Source of the DNA: an uncultured Fibrobacter sp.
Lineage (GTDB): Bacteria; Fibrobacterota; Fibrobacteria; Fibrobacterales; Fibrobacteraceae
Length of the DNA stretch: 64,000 nt
Assembly: GCA_946413655.1 (NCBI GenBank)
Contig: CAMKLO010000006.1
Location: forward strand, 17,192 to 81,191
Reading direction: 5' to 3'
Shown: in pieces, positions 17,111 through 27,245 of the stretch
How positions within the stretch are numbered: position 1 is the first letter of the stretch
How the letters are laid out: each line of letters starts with the position of its first letter
Made by a program: the position numbers and the translations under genes
Notes under the pieces: model-generated
What the model saw: only the letters and a program-made list of their open reading frames with translations
Database searches by the model: none
Told to the model about the DNA's origin: nothing

Positions 17111-18162
17111 TCACTAAGTTCCTTATAACATTTTTCTAATTTACCCAAAACAACTTTAGGCGAGAAAGCCTCCTGAGCATGTTTCCATCCGTATAAGCCC
17201 ATCTGTAAGCGGCTTTCTTTTTCATTGACCAATTTTTCAAGAGCCTGCGTCAACGCTGGAATATCGCCCGGTTTACAAAGAATACCACATTTTCCATCTT
17301 CAACAACTTCGGCAGTACCTCCGACAAACGTTGAAATCACAGGCAGACCCATGCCCAAAGCCTCTACTAAACTCATGCTAAAACGCTCCGCATACGATGG
17401 AAGAACTAGTAGATCAAATTTAGGGAGCATTTTCACATATTCAGAATGCACAACCCATGAAGAAACCTCAATATTGTTTCGTTTAGGAGATTCCTTAACG
17501 ACTGCACGCACTTGATTGACTTCGCCATCACCAAAAAGGAATAACTTTGTCTGTACCAAAAAATTCGCTTGCGAGAACGCATCAATAAGGTCATAAACAC
17601 CTTTACGTTTCCCAAAGCGTCCAGAAAAAATGATTTTGACAGGAGGTTCATGCGTTTCAAGATTTGCTGGTTTATCAGAAATATCAGCACCGGGATTTGG
17701 AACAATCATAAAATTGTCAATGGAAGGATCCAATTTTTGAACTATATCCTTCATTTCCGACGAAAGAATCAAGATCTTTTCAGCATGGTGAAAATAATCT
17801 CTCAGCATCCATTGGACTAAAGCGGATGCGTTCTCGGAAAATTTATCGAATACGCTTCCATGAATATGGACGGTATATTTCTTCCCCCGAAAACGTAAGC
17901 AACGGCTTACCAGATACTTCCTAAAAAAGCTTCCATAACTAGATGTATGAATCTGGTAAAATTCAAATTTTTTTGATGGAGCGAATAAAATTTTAACACA
18001 AAGCTTAATTAAAACAGGAATGGATCGAACAAAGGATCCGTTATACGATTCTATGAAATTTTCGTCCGGTAAATCGTACAATTTTTTGTAACTGACAAGC
18101 ACAGAACTGATACCGCCCTGCACAGCAAGCCCCGGACCAACATGACAAACCTTTTCGAGCAT
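17107..18162 (-). CDS. Glycosyltransferase family 4
   Basis: The 351-residue GT-B enzyme begins VCHVGPGLAVQGGISSVLVS and has the donor-binding C-terminal signatures KIIFSGRFGKRKGVYDLIDA and LPSYAERFSMSLVEALGMGL, with the ExxxxxxxE glutamates visible in the latter. It retains anomeric configuration and uses a nucleotide sugar. It overlaps the TagB/F-like gene by 4 nt and follows the heparinase-like gene by 20 nt. Function is in assembly of the same glycan. Its acceptor is unknown. Confidence 0.9.
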   Translation of the reverse strand: MLEKVCHVGPGLAVQGGISSVLVSYKKLYDLPDENFIESYNGSFVRSIPVLIKLCVKILFAPSKKFEFYQIHTSSYGSFFRKYLVSRCLRFRGKKYTVHIHGSVFDKFSENASALVQWMLRDYFHHAEKILILSSEMKDIVQKLDPSIDNFMIVPNPGADISDKPANLETHEPPVKIIFSGRFGKRKGVYDLIDAFSQANFLVQTKLFLFGDGEVNQVRAVVKESPKRNNIEVSSWVVHSEYVKMLPKFDLLVLPSYAERFSMSLVEALGMGLPVISTFVGGTAEVVEDGKCGILCKPGDIPALTQALEKLVNEKESRLQMGLYGWKHAQEAFSPKVVLGKLEKCYKELSE

Positions 18163-18182
18163 AGGGACAATCTAGAAAAAAA

Positions 18183-20081
18183 TTAAAGCACACGCAACTT
18201 CGTCACAAATTCGACGTTGCCCTTGCATTCCATCTTGGCATACAGATACTTCGTTGGAACTTTCTCGCCAAAGTGTTCCGAATACCAACCGTTATCACGA
18301 ACCGTATAAGAAAGTTTTTCATCCAAGGCCATAACCACACGGCGAGCGCCCGGAACCTCAATCGTAACCGAAGAACCGTCCAAAAGAGCAGTAACATTCG
18401 GGTGCAAATGGAACGGAATTTCAACAGTCGCCGCCTTATTACAGCGCAACGTATCAACAATCACGAATTCGTTCTTGTCGCGGTTGAACTGAATTTTTCG
18501 CGTATGGGAAACGCCTTCAGATTTATAACCGTCATGCGTCGCTTCGACAAAGTTTTCTCCGGCATTCAGCATTTTGCAATGGTAGTGGGCAAGCCACATA
18601 GTGGGACCCGCCTGATTCGCCTGATTTTTTCCATTTACGCATACTGTATTATGTGCAATCGTACTGACAAAATAAGCGCGCAAATCTTTATGCGTATGAT
18701 ACGTGAACGTTCCAGGATCAACGAGAACCGGCTTACCATCGACATGCAAAATAAAGCTTAGCGCATCCGCATGGGCGTGAGCCGCAATACTCAAGAAGCC
18801 TAGCGGAGCCGCATCGAAATGCAAATACGTTTCGCAAAAACCAGAACCTGCAATACCTTCTGCTCGTCTAAAGATAAAATGTCCACTCTCGGCAAAAAAA
18901 CGATTTCCGTCCATCACGAAGCCGGCAGCGACTGCAGGCATCATCACGAACTTTTCGCGACCAGCCACTCCGAATAAAAGTTCATTTTTTTCATCCCAGA
19001 GGGCATACGGACGCTTGAAGCTGGGTTCATCAAAATAGACCGCAAACGACGTCAACAATGATTTGAAATTATTGAAATGTCCGCCCGAATCCGGTCGCAG
19101 CACAAAGCCATCATCGCCATCGCCGTACATCGGGTAATTGCAATTGCAATCCAGCATGGCGTTCATGTAATCCGCCATAGAGTGCAAACGCTTGTTATAC
19201 GCCTCCGAAAACTCGACACCCGCACGACGCCCCACAACAGCCGCAATCAAGAAAAAGTCATCGATGAACTGGATGTATTCTGCCGCCTCTTCGCGATTGA
19301 CGCCCTCAGCGGTATTCTGTGTAAGGATTTCGCGTTCAAGCCCAGCCTTGGCATACTCCAGTCGTGCTTTGCGATTCGGAATATCCCAACCGCAGGCCGC
19401 CACAAACAGCCCCGCATATTCCGAAATCAAATGGTTGTTTGCCGAAGAACAAAGCGACGGATGGTTGTAGGAATATTCCGCATGCTCCAAAATCATCGGG
19501 AACCAAACATCACAAATAAACTTTTCTATTCCCGGCTCCGTGCTTCGCATGCTGTCAATATCCAGCACCCGCCAACAGAAGTACCAGCAAATCAAGCGCA
19601 AGTTCACCTCGATATTGCTGTACCAGTTGACACCCATCATGTACGGGTTTTCATTTTTCCAACTCGTCAAATGGTAACGAAACAAATCCAAATACTTTCT
19701 GTTCCCGCTATTTTTATAAAGCATCGCAATATGCAGCATAAACTGCATGCGATTCACTTCCCACACATGCTTGGCACTGCCATACTTGTCACTGCGAATA
19801 TCGATTTTATGAGCAAAGGACTTCGGGAATTTCCTTTCTGTCGATAAATCCAAATGCCAACGGACGGGTTTGAAAATGTCAAGCGTTTTATCAAAAATCG
19901 GATAATCCAAATGTGCCGAGCCATCCTCAATTATCGAAGATTCCGGCAATTCCACCGAAGCGGTAGATTTTTTCATCAGCCGCTTGTCGAACACGTGCGT
20001 ACGCACCCGCTGGCGGATACGATAAAAAAATTCACCTAGAGAAAAAGTTTTTAAGCGTTTAATGTACCAAGAAAAAGACAT
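18183..20081 (-). CDS. Heparinase II/III-like protein of a polysaccharide locus
   Basis: The 632-residue protein has an N-terminal alpha-toroid region (WYSNIEVNLRLICWYFCW and NNHLISEYAGLFVAACGW) and a C-terminal beta-sandwich with the heparinase II/III signature (AHAHADALSFILHVDGKPVL, then VDPGTFTYHTHKDLRAYFVS and AHNTVCVNGKNQ). No signal peptide is visible, so it appears cytoplasmic, as for many members encoded in capsule clusters whose role is uncertain. It is the first gene of the four-gene minus-strand operon. It may be a uronate lyase or a polymer-modifying enzyme. The two uronic-acid-forming dehydrogenases at 25910-28616 would supply matching substrates. Confidence 0.82.
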   Translation of the reverse strand: MSFSWYIKRLKTFSLGEFFYRIRQRVRTHVFDKRLMKKSTASVELPESSIIEDGSAHLDYPIFDKTLDIFKPVRWHLDLSTERKFPKSFAHKIDIRSDKYGSAKHVWEVNRMQFMLHIAMLYKNSGNRKYLDLFRYHLTSWKNENPYMMGVNWYSNIEVNLRLICWYFCWRVLDIDSMRSTEPGIEKFICDVWFPMILEHAEYSYNHPSLCSSANNHLISEYAGLFVAACGWDIPNRKARLEYAKAGLEREILTQNTAEGVNREEAAEYIQFIDDFFLIAAVVGRRAGVEFSEAYNKRLHSMADYMNAMLDCNCNYPMYGDGDDGFVLRPDSGGHFNNFKSLLTSFAVYFDEPSFKRPYALWDEKNELLFGVAGREKFVMMPAVAAGFVMDGNRFFAESGHFIFRRAEGIAGSGFCETYLHFDAAPLGFLSIAAHAHADALSFILHVDGKPVLVDPGTFTYHTHKDLRAYFVSTIAHNTVCVNGKNQANQAGPTMWLAHYHCKMLNAGENFVEATHDGYKSEGVSHTRKIQFNRDKNEFVIVDTLRCNKAATVEIPFHLHPNVTALLDGSSVTIEVPGARRVVMALDEKLSYTVRDNGWYSEHFGEKVPTKYLYAKMECKGNVEFVTKLRVL

Positions 20082-20344
20082 TGGATAGAAATCTAGTAAA
20101 ATAAAGCGCTTTTTTTCTAGGATTATTTTGAAAAATCAATATTCAGAGTCTTTATAAGCGAAATCAACAGCCATTTCATCAGTGTAATCATGGTCTCCCA
20201 TTTTAACAAGTCAAAATTTTTATGATATCCGAACCGAAGCCAAGGATGCCGAAGGCATCAATCTAGATGGCAGATCATGAAAATAATTTACCATGTAATT
20301 TCCTCAAAATATTTTCATAAAACGAATATATATTTAAATAGAAT

Positions 20345-21766
20345 ATGACGTTCTTTAATCACCATCCATCCTTTTTTGCGATTGTGGCAACAATTGTTCT
20401 AGCTCTATTCTCAAATGGATGCGATGATATTCATTCCGCTAGCACGCAAGAAAAGTCTATCATCCCAGAACATCCGCTAAACAGGCCAACTCCAGAACGC
20501 ATCCCGGAACTTTTCATTTACACAAATTCCAAGATAACCAGCAACTACACCAAAGCCTATTTCTACTTTTTTGATTCAAAAAAACATTTTTCTTACTTTT
20601 CCCCCACAGAAAATTTTGAAGATTTTGGCTATATAAAAAATCGCGGGAATTCAACAGCAATGAGTTCCAAAAAACCTTACAACATCAAATTTGAAAAAAA
20701 ACAAAATTTTTTCGGCATGGGTAAAGCAAAAAAATGGGTTCTCCTATCCAATCCCTTTGATCCCACGCTTATTCGGAATAAGTTAATCTACGATCTTGCC
20801 AGCAATCTTTCCTTTGTATTTTCACCCAAATCATATTTCATGGACGTATGGTTAAACGACATTTTCATGGGGAACTACCAAATTTCAGAAAAAATCGAAT
20901 TTCAAGGCAGTCGAATTCCCTACGATATCGATAAAGGCGACTTTCTATTTGAACTTATCGAAAGCGAAGTTCGCAACGATACAAATGATATTTATTTTTG
21001 TACACCTATTGATTCTTTCCGTATAACGTTAAAAGAGCCAGAAAACCCAACTTCCGAACAAACCAACGATTTCTTGAAAAATCTCAAGAGCATCGAAAAA
21101 TCCATCGCAACAAAAAAATTCACGGAATACGTTAGATATGTTGACTTGAAATCTATTATCGACTATTACTGGATAGAAGAATTCGTCAACGATCCCGATT
21201 TACACACGGGTTCCATTTTCTTTTCCATACACAACGGAATTTTGATAAGTGGACCAGTATGGGATTTTGACCTATCCCTCGGAAACACAGTATCAGCCAC
21301 AAAAGCATCTACAAACAATTTCAATGCAAAAAAAATATGGTGGAAAAAACTTTTCCAAGATTCAATCTTTCAAAAAATTGCATATGAACGATATCTTCAA
21401 ATCGAGCCCTATTTCGACAATTTGGTCAATGATAACAAACTAGGTAAGAATAAAATCGATTCCATCCTAGACTATTTTCATGATTCTTTCCATCGAAATT
21501 TTTCCGATTCTGGATGGGCATACTGTGACACTCTAGGAATAACCGACAACCAAGAAAGAAGGCAACTTTCCTGCCCCTACAACCCAATTCCCTTACCAAC
21601 ATTCGATGAAAATATTCATTTTCTAAAAGAATGGATTATAGGAAGAAATCAGTACCTAAAACAAACAGTCTCTCGCAAACTAGATGAACTGAACCACATA
21701 GATATCACACTTGAGCGGGCGCTTGTCATCCAAGATTCAATATTTAGGAACAAATCAATTTTTTAA
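20345..21766 (+). CDS. CotH-like kinase family lipoprotein
   Basis: The 473-residue protein has a lipoprotein signal with lipobox ending at Cys26 (LALFSNGC). CotH-family signatures follow: GYIKNRGNSTAMSSKKPYNI, KKWVLLSNPFDPTLIRNKL, YWIEEFVNDPDLHTGSIFFS and GPVWDFDLSLGN. CotH proteins are atypical kinases that phosphorylate secreted proteins; in other bacteria they attach to cell-surface or cellulosomal proteins. The ATG at 20345 is preceded by an A/T-rich stretch and no Shine-Dalgarno. The gene is noticeably AT-rich compared with the ABC/PilT region. It lies upstream of, and in line with, the TIGR02171-like gene. Confidence 0.82.
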   Translation: MTFFNHHPSFFAIVATIVLALFSNGCDDIHSASTQEKSIIPEHPLNRPTPERIPELFIYTNSKITSNYTKAYFYFFDSKKHFSYFSPTENFEDFGYIKNRGNSTAMSSKKPYNIKFEKKQNFFGMGKAKKWVLLSNPFDPTLIRNKLIYDLASNLSFVFSPKSYFMDVWLNDIFMGNYQISEKIEFQGSRIPYDIDKGDFLFELIESEVRNDTNDIYFCTPIDSFRITLKEPENPTSEQTNDFLKNLKSIEKSIATKKFTEYVRYVDLKSIIDYYWIEEFVNDPDLHTGSIFFSIHNGILISGPVWDFDLSLGNTVSATKASTNNFNAKKIWWKKLFQDSIFQKIAYERYLQIEPYFDNLVNDNKLGKNKIDSILDYFHDSFHRNFSDSGWAYCDTLGITDNQERRQLSCPYNPIPLPTFDENIHFLKEWIIGRNQYLKQTVSRKLDELNHIDITLERALVIQDSIFRNKSIF

Positions 21767-21826
21767 ATTCACCAAAAGAGATTGTTTTTAAACGTCTAGT
21801 GTACCAAGATAATTTCACGTACCAAA

Positions 21827-21832
21827 TATAAT
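21827..21832 (+). promoter_or_regulatory. -10 box upstream of the TIGR02171-like gene
   Basis: A perfect TATAAT lies 26 bp before ATG 21859. A GAGGT ribosome-binding site is placed properly between them. No convincing -35 is seen at 16-18 bp, so the promoter may depend on an activator. Confidence 0.4.
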
Positions 21833-21858
21833 TTTATCTTTCCATAACAGAGGTCGTT

Positions 21859-24657
21859 ATGAAACAAGGATTATTAATCTCAATTTGGGCAATGTTGTTA
21901 TACGCATGCAGTATGTCGTCCGATTCCTCGACCGACACCCCATTGGATGAAATCGAAGGCATGATTGCCGTTCGTGGCGGAACCGTGACACTCGGGACAA
22001 AAGACAGCAAATTCAAACCTTCGGAACGCCCAGCCATGAAGGTTTCGCTCGATTACGACTATTATCTGGCCATCCACGAGTTCACTTGCGGCGAATACAA
22101 GGCCCTAGCCAAAGAATACAAACTGAAAGATTTTGGCAAGTGCAAAAAAGATAGTCTCCCCCTTGCAAACGTCACCTACTACGATGCCGTACTCATCGCA
22201 AATGCCAAAAGCAAATCCGAAAAACGAGATTCAGCATATACATACACCAAGGCGACATTCGATAGCGAAGGCCATTGCACAAACCTGGACGCACTCGTTT
22301 TTCACCCCGAAGTAAATGCCTACCGGCTCCCCACAGAAGCCGAATGGGTCCATGCCGCATCCAAAGGCTGGGATCCCAAAAACAATAGCTGGAATGCCGA
22401 CAACTCCGACTTCAAATCGCATGTTGTCTGCAGTGCCGGAAAAGATTCACGAGATTTCTGCGACCTTGCCGGCAACGTGAAGGAATGGGTCAACGACTGG
22501 GCTGGTCAATTCCGCGACACGACCATCACAAATTACGTAGGTTCCCTCGACGGAGGCGATCTCGGAGAACGAGTTCTAAAAGGGGGCTACTTCTCTGACA
22601 GGCCATCTGAAATGAACGTCATCGCACGAGGCGACGAATACACCGTAGAGGGTTCAACACATGCCGACCGTATAGGCTTTCGACTCGCATTCGGCAACAT
22701 CCCGAGCCCCGTTTGGCTAGACGCCAGCGGAAAAGTACAGACAAGCGCAGTATCAGCCCTTGCCAATGCCAGCTCCATAAAAAATTTGACCGGCACCCAT
22801 AACGCCATTCTCGCGTTCCGCAACGACATCAGCGGAAACCTCGCATTTATCGACTACAGTGAAGGAACCTTATCCGTAAAAGAGATTCATGATTCCATCG
22901 AAGTCTATCACCCTGATATTTCGCCCGACGGAAAACTTATTGCATTCTGTACCAAGCCCGAAGGCATCAGCGGCACATCCAAACTTTACGTCCGCGACTT
23001 GAACGCAAAAGGGACAAACCGCGTAAAACTGGATGTCAAGAGTGCCGCCATCCCCCGCTGGAGAGTCCTCGACAATGGCGATACGGTAATCGTCTATGTA
23101 ACCGACGCCGGCAACAACAAGGATGAATCCGCTTTCAAGGGGAGCGCCACCTGGCAGGTAAAATTCTCCAAAGGCAAATTCGGAACTCCACAAAAACTCT
23201 TTGACGGAGCCTACCACGGCGGCATCAGCGAAAACAACTCGTTGGCCGTTTCGGGAGCAAGGCTCCTCCGTGCACGCATTGCAAAATCCGGCTCTACAAT
23301 TACAGAAAAAGCACGCGACACCATTTGGTACGACAAAGAACAAGCGTGCAATGTTTCGCTTGCTCAAGATAAAAGCAAACGCACTTTATTCCTTGACTTC
23401 GCAGGGAAAACGGGAAAGAAATTCGTCGGCAAATCGTACGCCACGCACGAACGCATTTTCATCGCCGACAGCAACGGGAAGTTAATACAAAGTATTTCAT
23501 CACCATCAGGCTACACGTTCGACCATACCGAATGGGCGACCGATGGTAACACATCCAACATCGTGGCAACGCTCACCAACGCAAACGGGGCCCATACAAA
23601 AATCGTCCTTGCTAGTCCCAAAGACAGCTCCATTGTCGAACTTGTCGAAGGCGAAGAACTTTGGCACCCGAATCTGTGGGTAGAACGCAAAGCAAGAAAT
23701 ACACAAATAGACGAAACGGGAATAGACTTTGAACTCGACCCGGATAGCGCAGGTATGTATTACAACAATTCGGGAGCATGCAACCAAGCTAGTGTTTATC
23801 GTTACAAAATGGAACTTATATGGCAATATAAGGATTCGACAAATGCGGTCATCATGGGAGCATCAAGAGCTTACTATGGAATTGACCCTACATTATTTAC
23901 AAATTCAATCTTTGCCATAAATCTTGCAACCCCAGCAGCATCACTTTGGGGAACTACGGAACTTTTTTACAACTATGTCATCCCACACTTAAAGAAGTTA
24001 AAAATGCTTATTATGTCTTTAGATTTGGACAGATCGTATAACAATGGGCAAAACGCAAACAACATGTTTTACAAGGCATACGAATCTTATCCAGGATATG
24101 TATATGACAAGAACCACAATTATTGGAAAGATGGTTATCCTAAAGGATTATTCAAAGCGACCTACGACAGTCCAGGCGTATCCACCGAAGCTCAATACAA
24201 CCGCCCAACTCGCGGTCACCTGATAACATCAGCTAATGGTTGGGGAGACCCTACAATAACCGAAGATTCCTGCTGGATGGATTACAAAGCCGACAGGTAT
24301 AACCGAAATTTGCAACTTTTGACAGAACTCATGGACTCTTGCAGCGCCCATAAAATAACCGTAATTGGCGTAATTCCACCAATCAATCCCAAATATGCAG
24401 AAACAGGAGCTTACGGATATGCCGGACTGCGCCGCAGCGAAGTTCCGGACGTTTTACAAGATTTGTCAAGCATCGCGAAGAAATACCCGAATTTCATCAT
24501 AATGGACGAAAACAAAATGGGCAAGCACGACTACACCGATAAAGAAGCCCACGACTACAGTCATCTATCCCAAGCAGGCACCGAAAAGCTCACCCACCGC
24601 CTCGATTCGCTTATCAAAACATTAGATATAAAGTTCGAAAACAAAAAAGAGAAGTGA
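21859..24657 (+). CDS. Three-domain lipoprotein (TIGR02171-like): sulfatase-modifying-like, beta-propeller-like and SGNH-like parts
   Basis: The 932-residue protein has a lipobox at Cys17 (LLYACS). Residues 36-275 resemble the formylglycine-generating/sulfatase-modifying fold (YRLPTEAEWVHAASKGWDP, DLAGNVKEWVNDWAG, RIGFRLAFG). Residues 300-630 look like a TolB-type propeller (HPDISPDGKLIAF). Residues 655-925 resemble an SGNH hydrolase: a nucleophile-like Ser669 in IMGASRAYYGIDP and a DxxH pair Asp899/His902 in DYSHLSQAGTEKL. I recognise the overall protein as similar to the F. succinogenes TIGR02171 paralogues, whose function is unknown. Near the glycan genes it could remove or add acyl groups on polysaccharide, but this is inference. 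Confidence 0.75.
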   Translation: MKQGLLISIWAMLLYACSMSSDSSTDTPLDEIEGMIAVRGGTVTLGTKDSKFKPSERPAMKVSLDYDYYLAIHEFTCGEYKALAKEYKLKDFGKCKKDSLPLANVTYYDAVLIANAKSKSEKRDSAYTYTKATFDSEGHCTNLDALVFHPEVNAYRLPTEAEWVHAASKGWDPKNNSWNADNSDFKSHVVCSAGKDSRDFCDLAGNVKEWVNDWAGQFRDTTITNYVGSLDGGDLGERVLKGGYFSDRPSEMNVIARGDEYTVEGSTHADRIGFRLAFGNIPSPVWLDASGKVQTSAVSALANASSIKNLTGTHNAILAFRNDISGNLAFIDYSEGTLSVKEIHDSIEVYHPDISPDGKLIAFCTKPEGISGTSKLYVRDLNAKGTNRVKLDVKSAAIPRWRVLDNGDTVIVYVTDAGNNKDESAFKGSATWQVKFSKGKFGTPQKLFDGAYHGGISENNSLAVSGARLLRARIAKSGSTITEKARDTIWYDKEQACNVSLAQDKSKRTLFLDFAGKTGKKFVGKSYATHERIFIADSNGKLIQSISSPSGYTFDHTEWATDGNTSNIVATLTNANGAHTKIVLASPKDSSIVELVEGEELWHPNLWVERKARNTQIDETGIDFELDPDSAGMYYNNSGACNQASVYRYKMELIWQYKDSTNAVIMGASRAYYGIDPTLFTNSIFAINLATPAASLWGTTELFYNYVIPHLKKLKMLIMSLDLDRSYNNGQNANNMFYKAYESYPGYVYDKNHNYWKDGYPKGLFKATYDSPGVSTEAQYNRPTRGHLITSANGWGDPTITEDSCWMDYKADRYNRNLQLLTELMDSCSAHKITVIGVIPPINPKYAETGAYGYAGLRRSEVPDVLQDLSSIAKKYPNFIIMDENKMGKHDYTDKEAHDYSHLSQAGTEKLTHRLDSLIKTLDIKFENKKEK

Positions 24658-24676
24658 ATCACACTTCCCTTTTTTC
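24641..24676. terminator. Bidirectional terminator between convergent genes
   Basis: GAAGTG (24651-24656) and CACTTC (24662-24667) form a 6-bp stem with an AATCA loop. An A-rich tract lies on the left and CCTTTTTTC on the right, so the hairpin can end transcription from both sides. It overlaps the stop codon of the TIGR02171-like gene. Confidence 0.6.
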
Positions 24677-24691
24677 TTATACAAAATAAAT

Positions 24692-25903
24692 TTACAATCC
24701 CAGAATTTTCTTGTAGGCGCCGATAAGCTTTGGCTTTTCGTATTCCCAGCAGAGTTCATTTTCAACGCGTTTGCGGCCAAAGCGGCCCATTTCAGCGGCC
24801 TTTTCAGGGTTGTCCAAAAGCCACAGAATCTTGTCTCCGAAATCTTCGATATCGGTGTTCTTCGCATAAAGCGAAGCCTCTTGCGCCGAGAACATTCCTT
24901 CCTTGAGCGTAAACTGCACAATTGGCTTTCCGAACGCCATGTATTCCATGATTTTGTTCATCGTCGATTTGTCGTTCATTTCAGAAGGCAAATCCGGATT
25001 CACGCACACGTCCGCCGTATTCAGCACATCGGCCAGATATTCATCCGAAACGCGCCCTGGGAATTCAACGTAATCCGTAAGATTCATCGTCTCGTTCAAT
25101 GCCCGCAATTCATCTAAAGACGGGCCACCACCCATGATGCAGAAATGGATATCCTTGCGGTTTTTCTTGTTCACGATGTAATCGATAGAACTCAGCAAAA
25201 GGTCAATCCCTTCCTGTTTGCCCATGACTCCAATATAACCGACAAGGTAATTGAACCCTTCCTTGACTTCAGGCTTTGTAGGACCAACCTTCAATTTGGA
25301 GAGATTCGGGCCACTGCGGACAATCGTCACATCCTCTTCGCGCTTTTTGCCGCGACGCATGGCGATTTCCTTGTACGATTCGTTCGTCACAATCGCATGC
25401 TTTGCAAAGAAATACGTAAGGCGTTCCACCAAAATCATGGCACGGTAGCCAAGACCTTTCTTGCCGAATTTCGCAATCCAAAGTTCCGGATTGATATCGT
25501 GATGGTCAAAAAGGAACTTGCAGCGCGTAAAAAAGAAAAACGGTGCCGCGGCAATAAAAATCAAGTCCGGTGGATTACATGCATGGATGACATCCTGCAC
25601 GCCCTGCTTGCGGAATACCTTGAACAAAAGACGAAATTCATGATAAAGCGCACACAAGTATTCCTTGAAGTAGTCCAAGGTTCCTTTCGCTTCCGGCAAT
25701 GGATGGCGATAAATCTTGATTCCTTCCAATTCCTCGTATTCCAAAGGGTACTTTTTGGTCTTTGGACAAATTACGGTCACTTCGGCGCCCGTTTCATGGA
25801 GCGATGTCGCCTCTTGCCAAACTCGGCGGTCAAAAGGAACCGGGAGGTTTTCAACAACGATACAGACTTTTTTGCCTGATAATTCCTTCGATGACAGATC
25901 CAT
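24692..25903 (-). CDS. Glycosyltransferase family 4 (WbuB-like)
   Basis: The 403-residue GT-B protein starts VCIVVENLPVPFDRRVWQEA, the signature of a large bacterial exopolysaccharide GT4 subgroup, and continues with FDHHDINPELWIAKFGKK and FNYLVGYIGVMGKQEGIDLL. The C-terminal nucleotide-binding region has SEMNDKSTMNKIMEYMAFGK followed by PIVQF. It ends the operon of two nucleotide-sugar dehydrogenases, 6 nt after the AlgD-like gene. By context it may transfer a uronic acid residue made by them. No membrane anchor is obvious. Confidence 0.88.
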   Translation of the reverse strand: MDLSSKELSGKKVCIVVENLPVPFDRRVWQEATSLHETGAEVTVICPKTKKYPLEYEELEGIKIYRHPLPEAKGTLDYFKEYLCALYHEFRLLFKVFRKQGVQDVIHACNPPDLIFIAAAPFFFFTRCKFLFDHHDINPELWIAKFGKKGLGYRAMILVERLTYFFAKHAIVTNESYKEIAMRRGKKREEDVTIVRSGPNLSKLKVGPTKPEVKEGFNYLVGYIGVMGKQEGIDLLLSSIDYIVNKKNRKDIHFCIMGGGPSLDELRALNETMNLTDYVEFPGRVSDEYLADVLNTADVCVNPDLPSEMNDKSTMNKIMEYMAFGKPIVQFTLKEGMFSAQEASLYAKNTDIEDFGDKILWLLDNPEKAAEMGRFGRKRVENELCWEYEKPKLIGAYKKILGL

Positions 25904-25909
25904 ACTCGT

Positions 25910-27223
25910 TTACCAGCAAAAGCCTTCGTAGTTCGGCAATGTTTCTACAGACGGATCTTTCATTCGCACCAAGTCCAAGAAATGAATTTCGGGATATTTA
26001 CGGACTAGCTCAGGAATCTCGGGATTACGAACAGTGATAATGACAAGCGAAGTCGATTCCACGACATCTTCGACATCCTTCACGAGAAGCGGCAGCAAGT
26101 GCGGAATACGCTTGTTGAGTTCACGCAAATTCGTTTCCGTTTCACGGGCGATATTCAGGTAGCGGTCATAAATGCTCAAGGAGCAACCCTTCCCGAGCAC
26201 GCCTTCTGCAAGACGGATTGCCGCTGAATTGCGCAAGTCATCCGTCCCGGCCTTGAACGTCAAGCCGATAATGCCCACAGAGCGCACGCCAATTTCTTGC
26301 ACGCGATTCAGCACGCGTTTGATATGCTCGTTGTTACTATTTTCAATCGACGAAAGCACCGGAACATCCACCTGATTGGATTCCGCCAAGAAATTGAGCC
26401 CGCGCAAATCCTTCGGCAGGCAGGAACCGCCATAAGCAAATCCCGGCTTGAAATAGTACGGCGAAATATTCAGCTGCGTATCCTTGCAGAACAAGTTCAT
26501 CACGCTGTGGCTATCAATATCCAGTTTCTTGCAAATAGCGCCAATTTCGTTTCCGAACGTCACCTTCAACGCGTGGTACGAATTATTGACAAACTTGATA
26601 ATTTCGGCAACCTTAGGCTCGACTTCGACAATTTCACTGCCAAGCGTCGAATAGAGGTTCCTTAGGGTGTCAAGGGCGCGGCGGCTTTCGCAACCAATAA
26701 CCGTCAACGGCGGGTTCAGGTAGTCCGCAACAGCCATGCCTTCACGGAGAAATTCCGGATTCGAGGCCACAGCAAAGTTGACGCCTTCGCGCTTGCCCGA
26801 GATTTTTTCAATCAACTCAATCGCGGCGGCGTTCGTTCCCGGCGGAACAGTACTGCGAATCACCACAATGTGGAAAGTCGATTTGGAGCGAATTGCTTCG
26901 GCAATGGACTTGACCGCAGACATCAAATATGTTGTATCTAGACGTCCATCCGGAGCATTCGGCGTTCCCACACACAGAAACGAGATATTGGTCTTGGACA
27001 CAGCTTCCATCGGAGACGTTGTCGCCGAAATAAGCCCAGCCTTAAAGCCTTCCAGCATGACCTCATCAACATCACGCTCGACAATTGTCGGGAGGCCCTT
27101 TGCAATTCGTCTTACTTTGCTTTCATCGACGTCACATCCAACAACCTTGTGACCGAGTTTAGCCAAACAAGCAATACCAACACAACCCACATATCCCAGA
27201 CCGAAAACGCTAATAGACGCCAT
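25910..27223 (-). CDS. GDP-mannose/UDP-sugar 6-dehydrogenase, AlgD type
   Basis: The 437-residue enzyme performs the two-step NAD-dependent oxidation of a nucleotide hexose to a uronic acid. It has the N-terminal NAD motif SVFGLGYVGCVGIACLAKLG, the catalytic cysteine in FAYGGSCLPKDLRGL, and the C-terminal GLTFKAGTDDLRNS block. The order and the ending NYEGFCW resemble AlgD (GDP-mannose 6-dehydrogenase) more than typical bacterial Ugd. The pathway would then supply GDP-mannuronate. It lies 22 nt after the UDP-glucose dehydrogenase gene. Substrate specificity is inferred from overall resemblance only. Confidence 0.82.
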   Translation of the reverse strand: MASISVFGLGYVGCVGIACLAKLGHKVVGCDVDESKVRRIAKGLPTIVERDVDEVMLEGFKAGLISATTSPMEAVSKTNISFLCVGTPNAPDGRLDTTYLMSAVKSIAEAIRSKSTFHIVVIRSTVPPGTNAAAIELIEKISGKREGVNFAVASNPEFLREGMAVADYLNPPLTVIGCESRRALDTLRNLYSTLGSEIVEVEPKVAEIIKFVNNSYHALKVTFGNEIGAICKKLDIDSHSVMNLFCKDTQLNISPYYFKPGFAYGGSCLPKDLRGLNFLAESNQVDVPVLSSIENSNNEHIKRVLNRVQEIGVRSVGIIGLTFKAGTDDLRNSAAIRLAEGVLGKGCSLSIYDRYLNIARETETNLRELNKRIPHLLPLLVKDVEDVVESTSLVIITVRNPEIPELVRKYPEIHFLDLVRMKDPSVETLPNYEGFCW

Positions 27224-27245
27224 AGTCCATATTCTCTCTTCGAAA

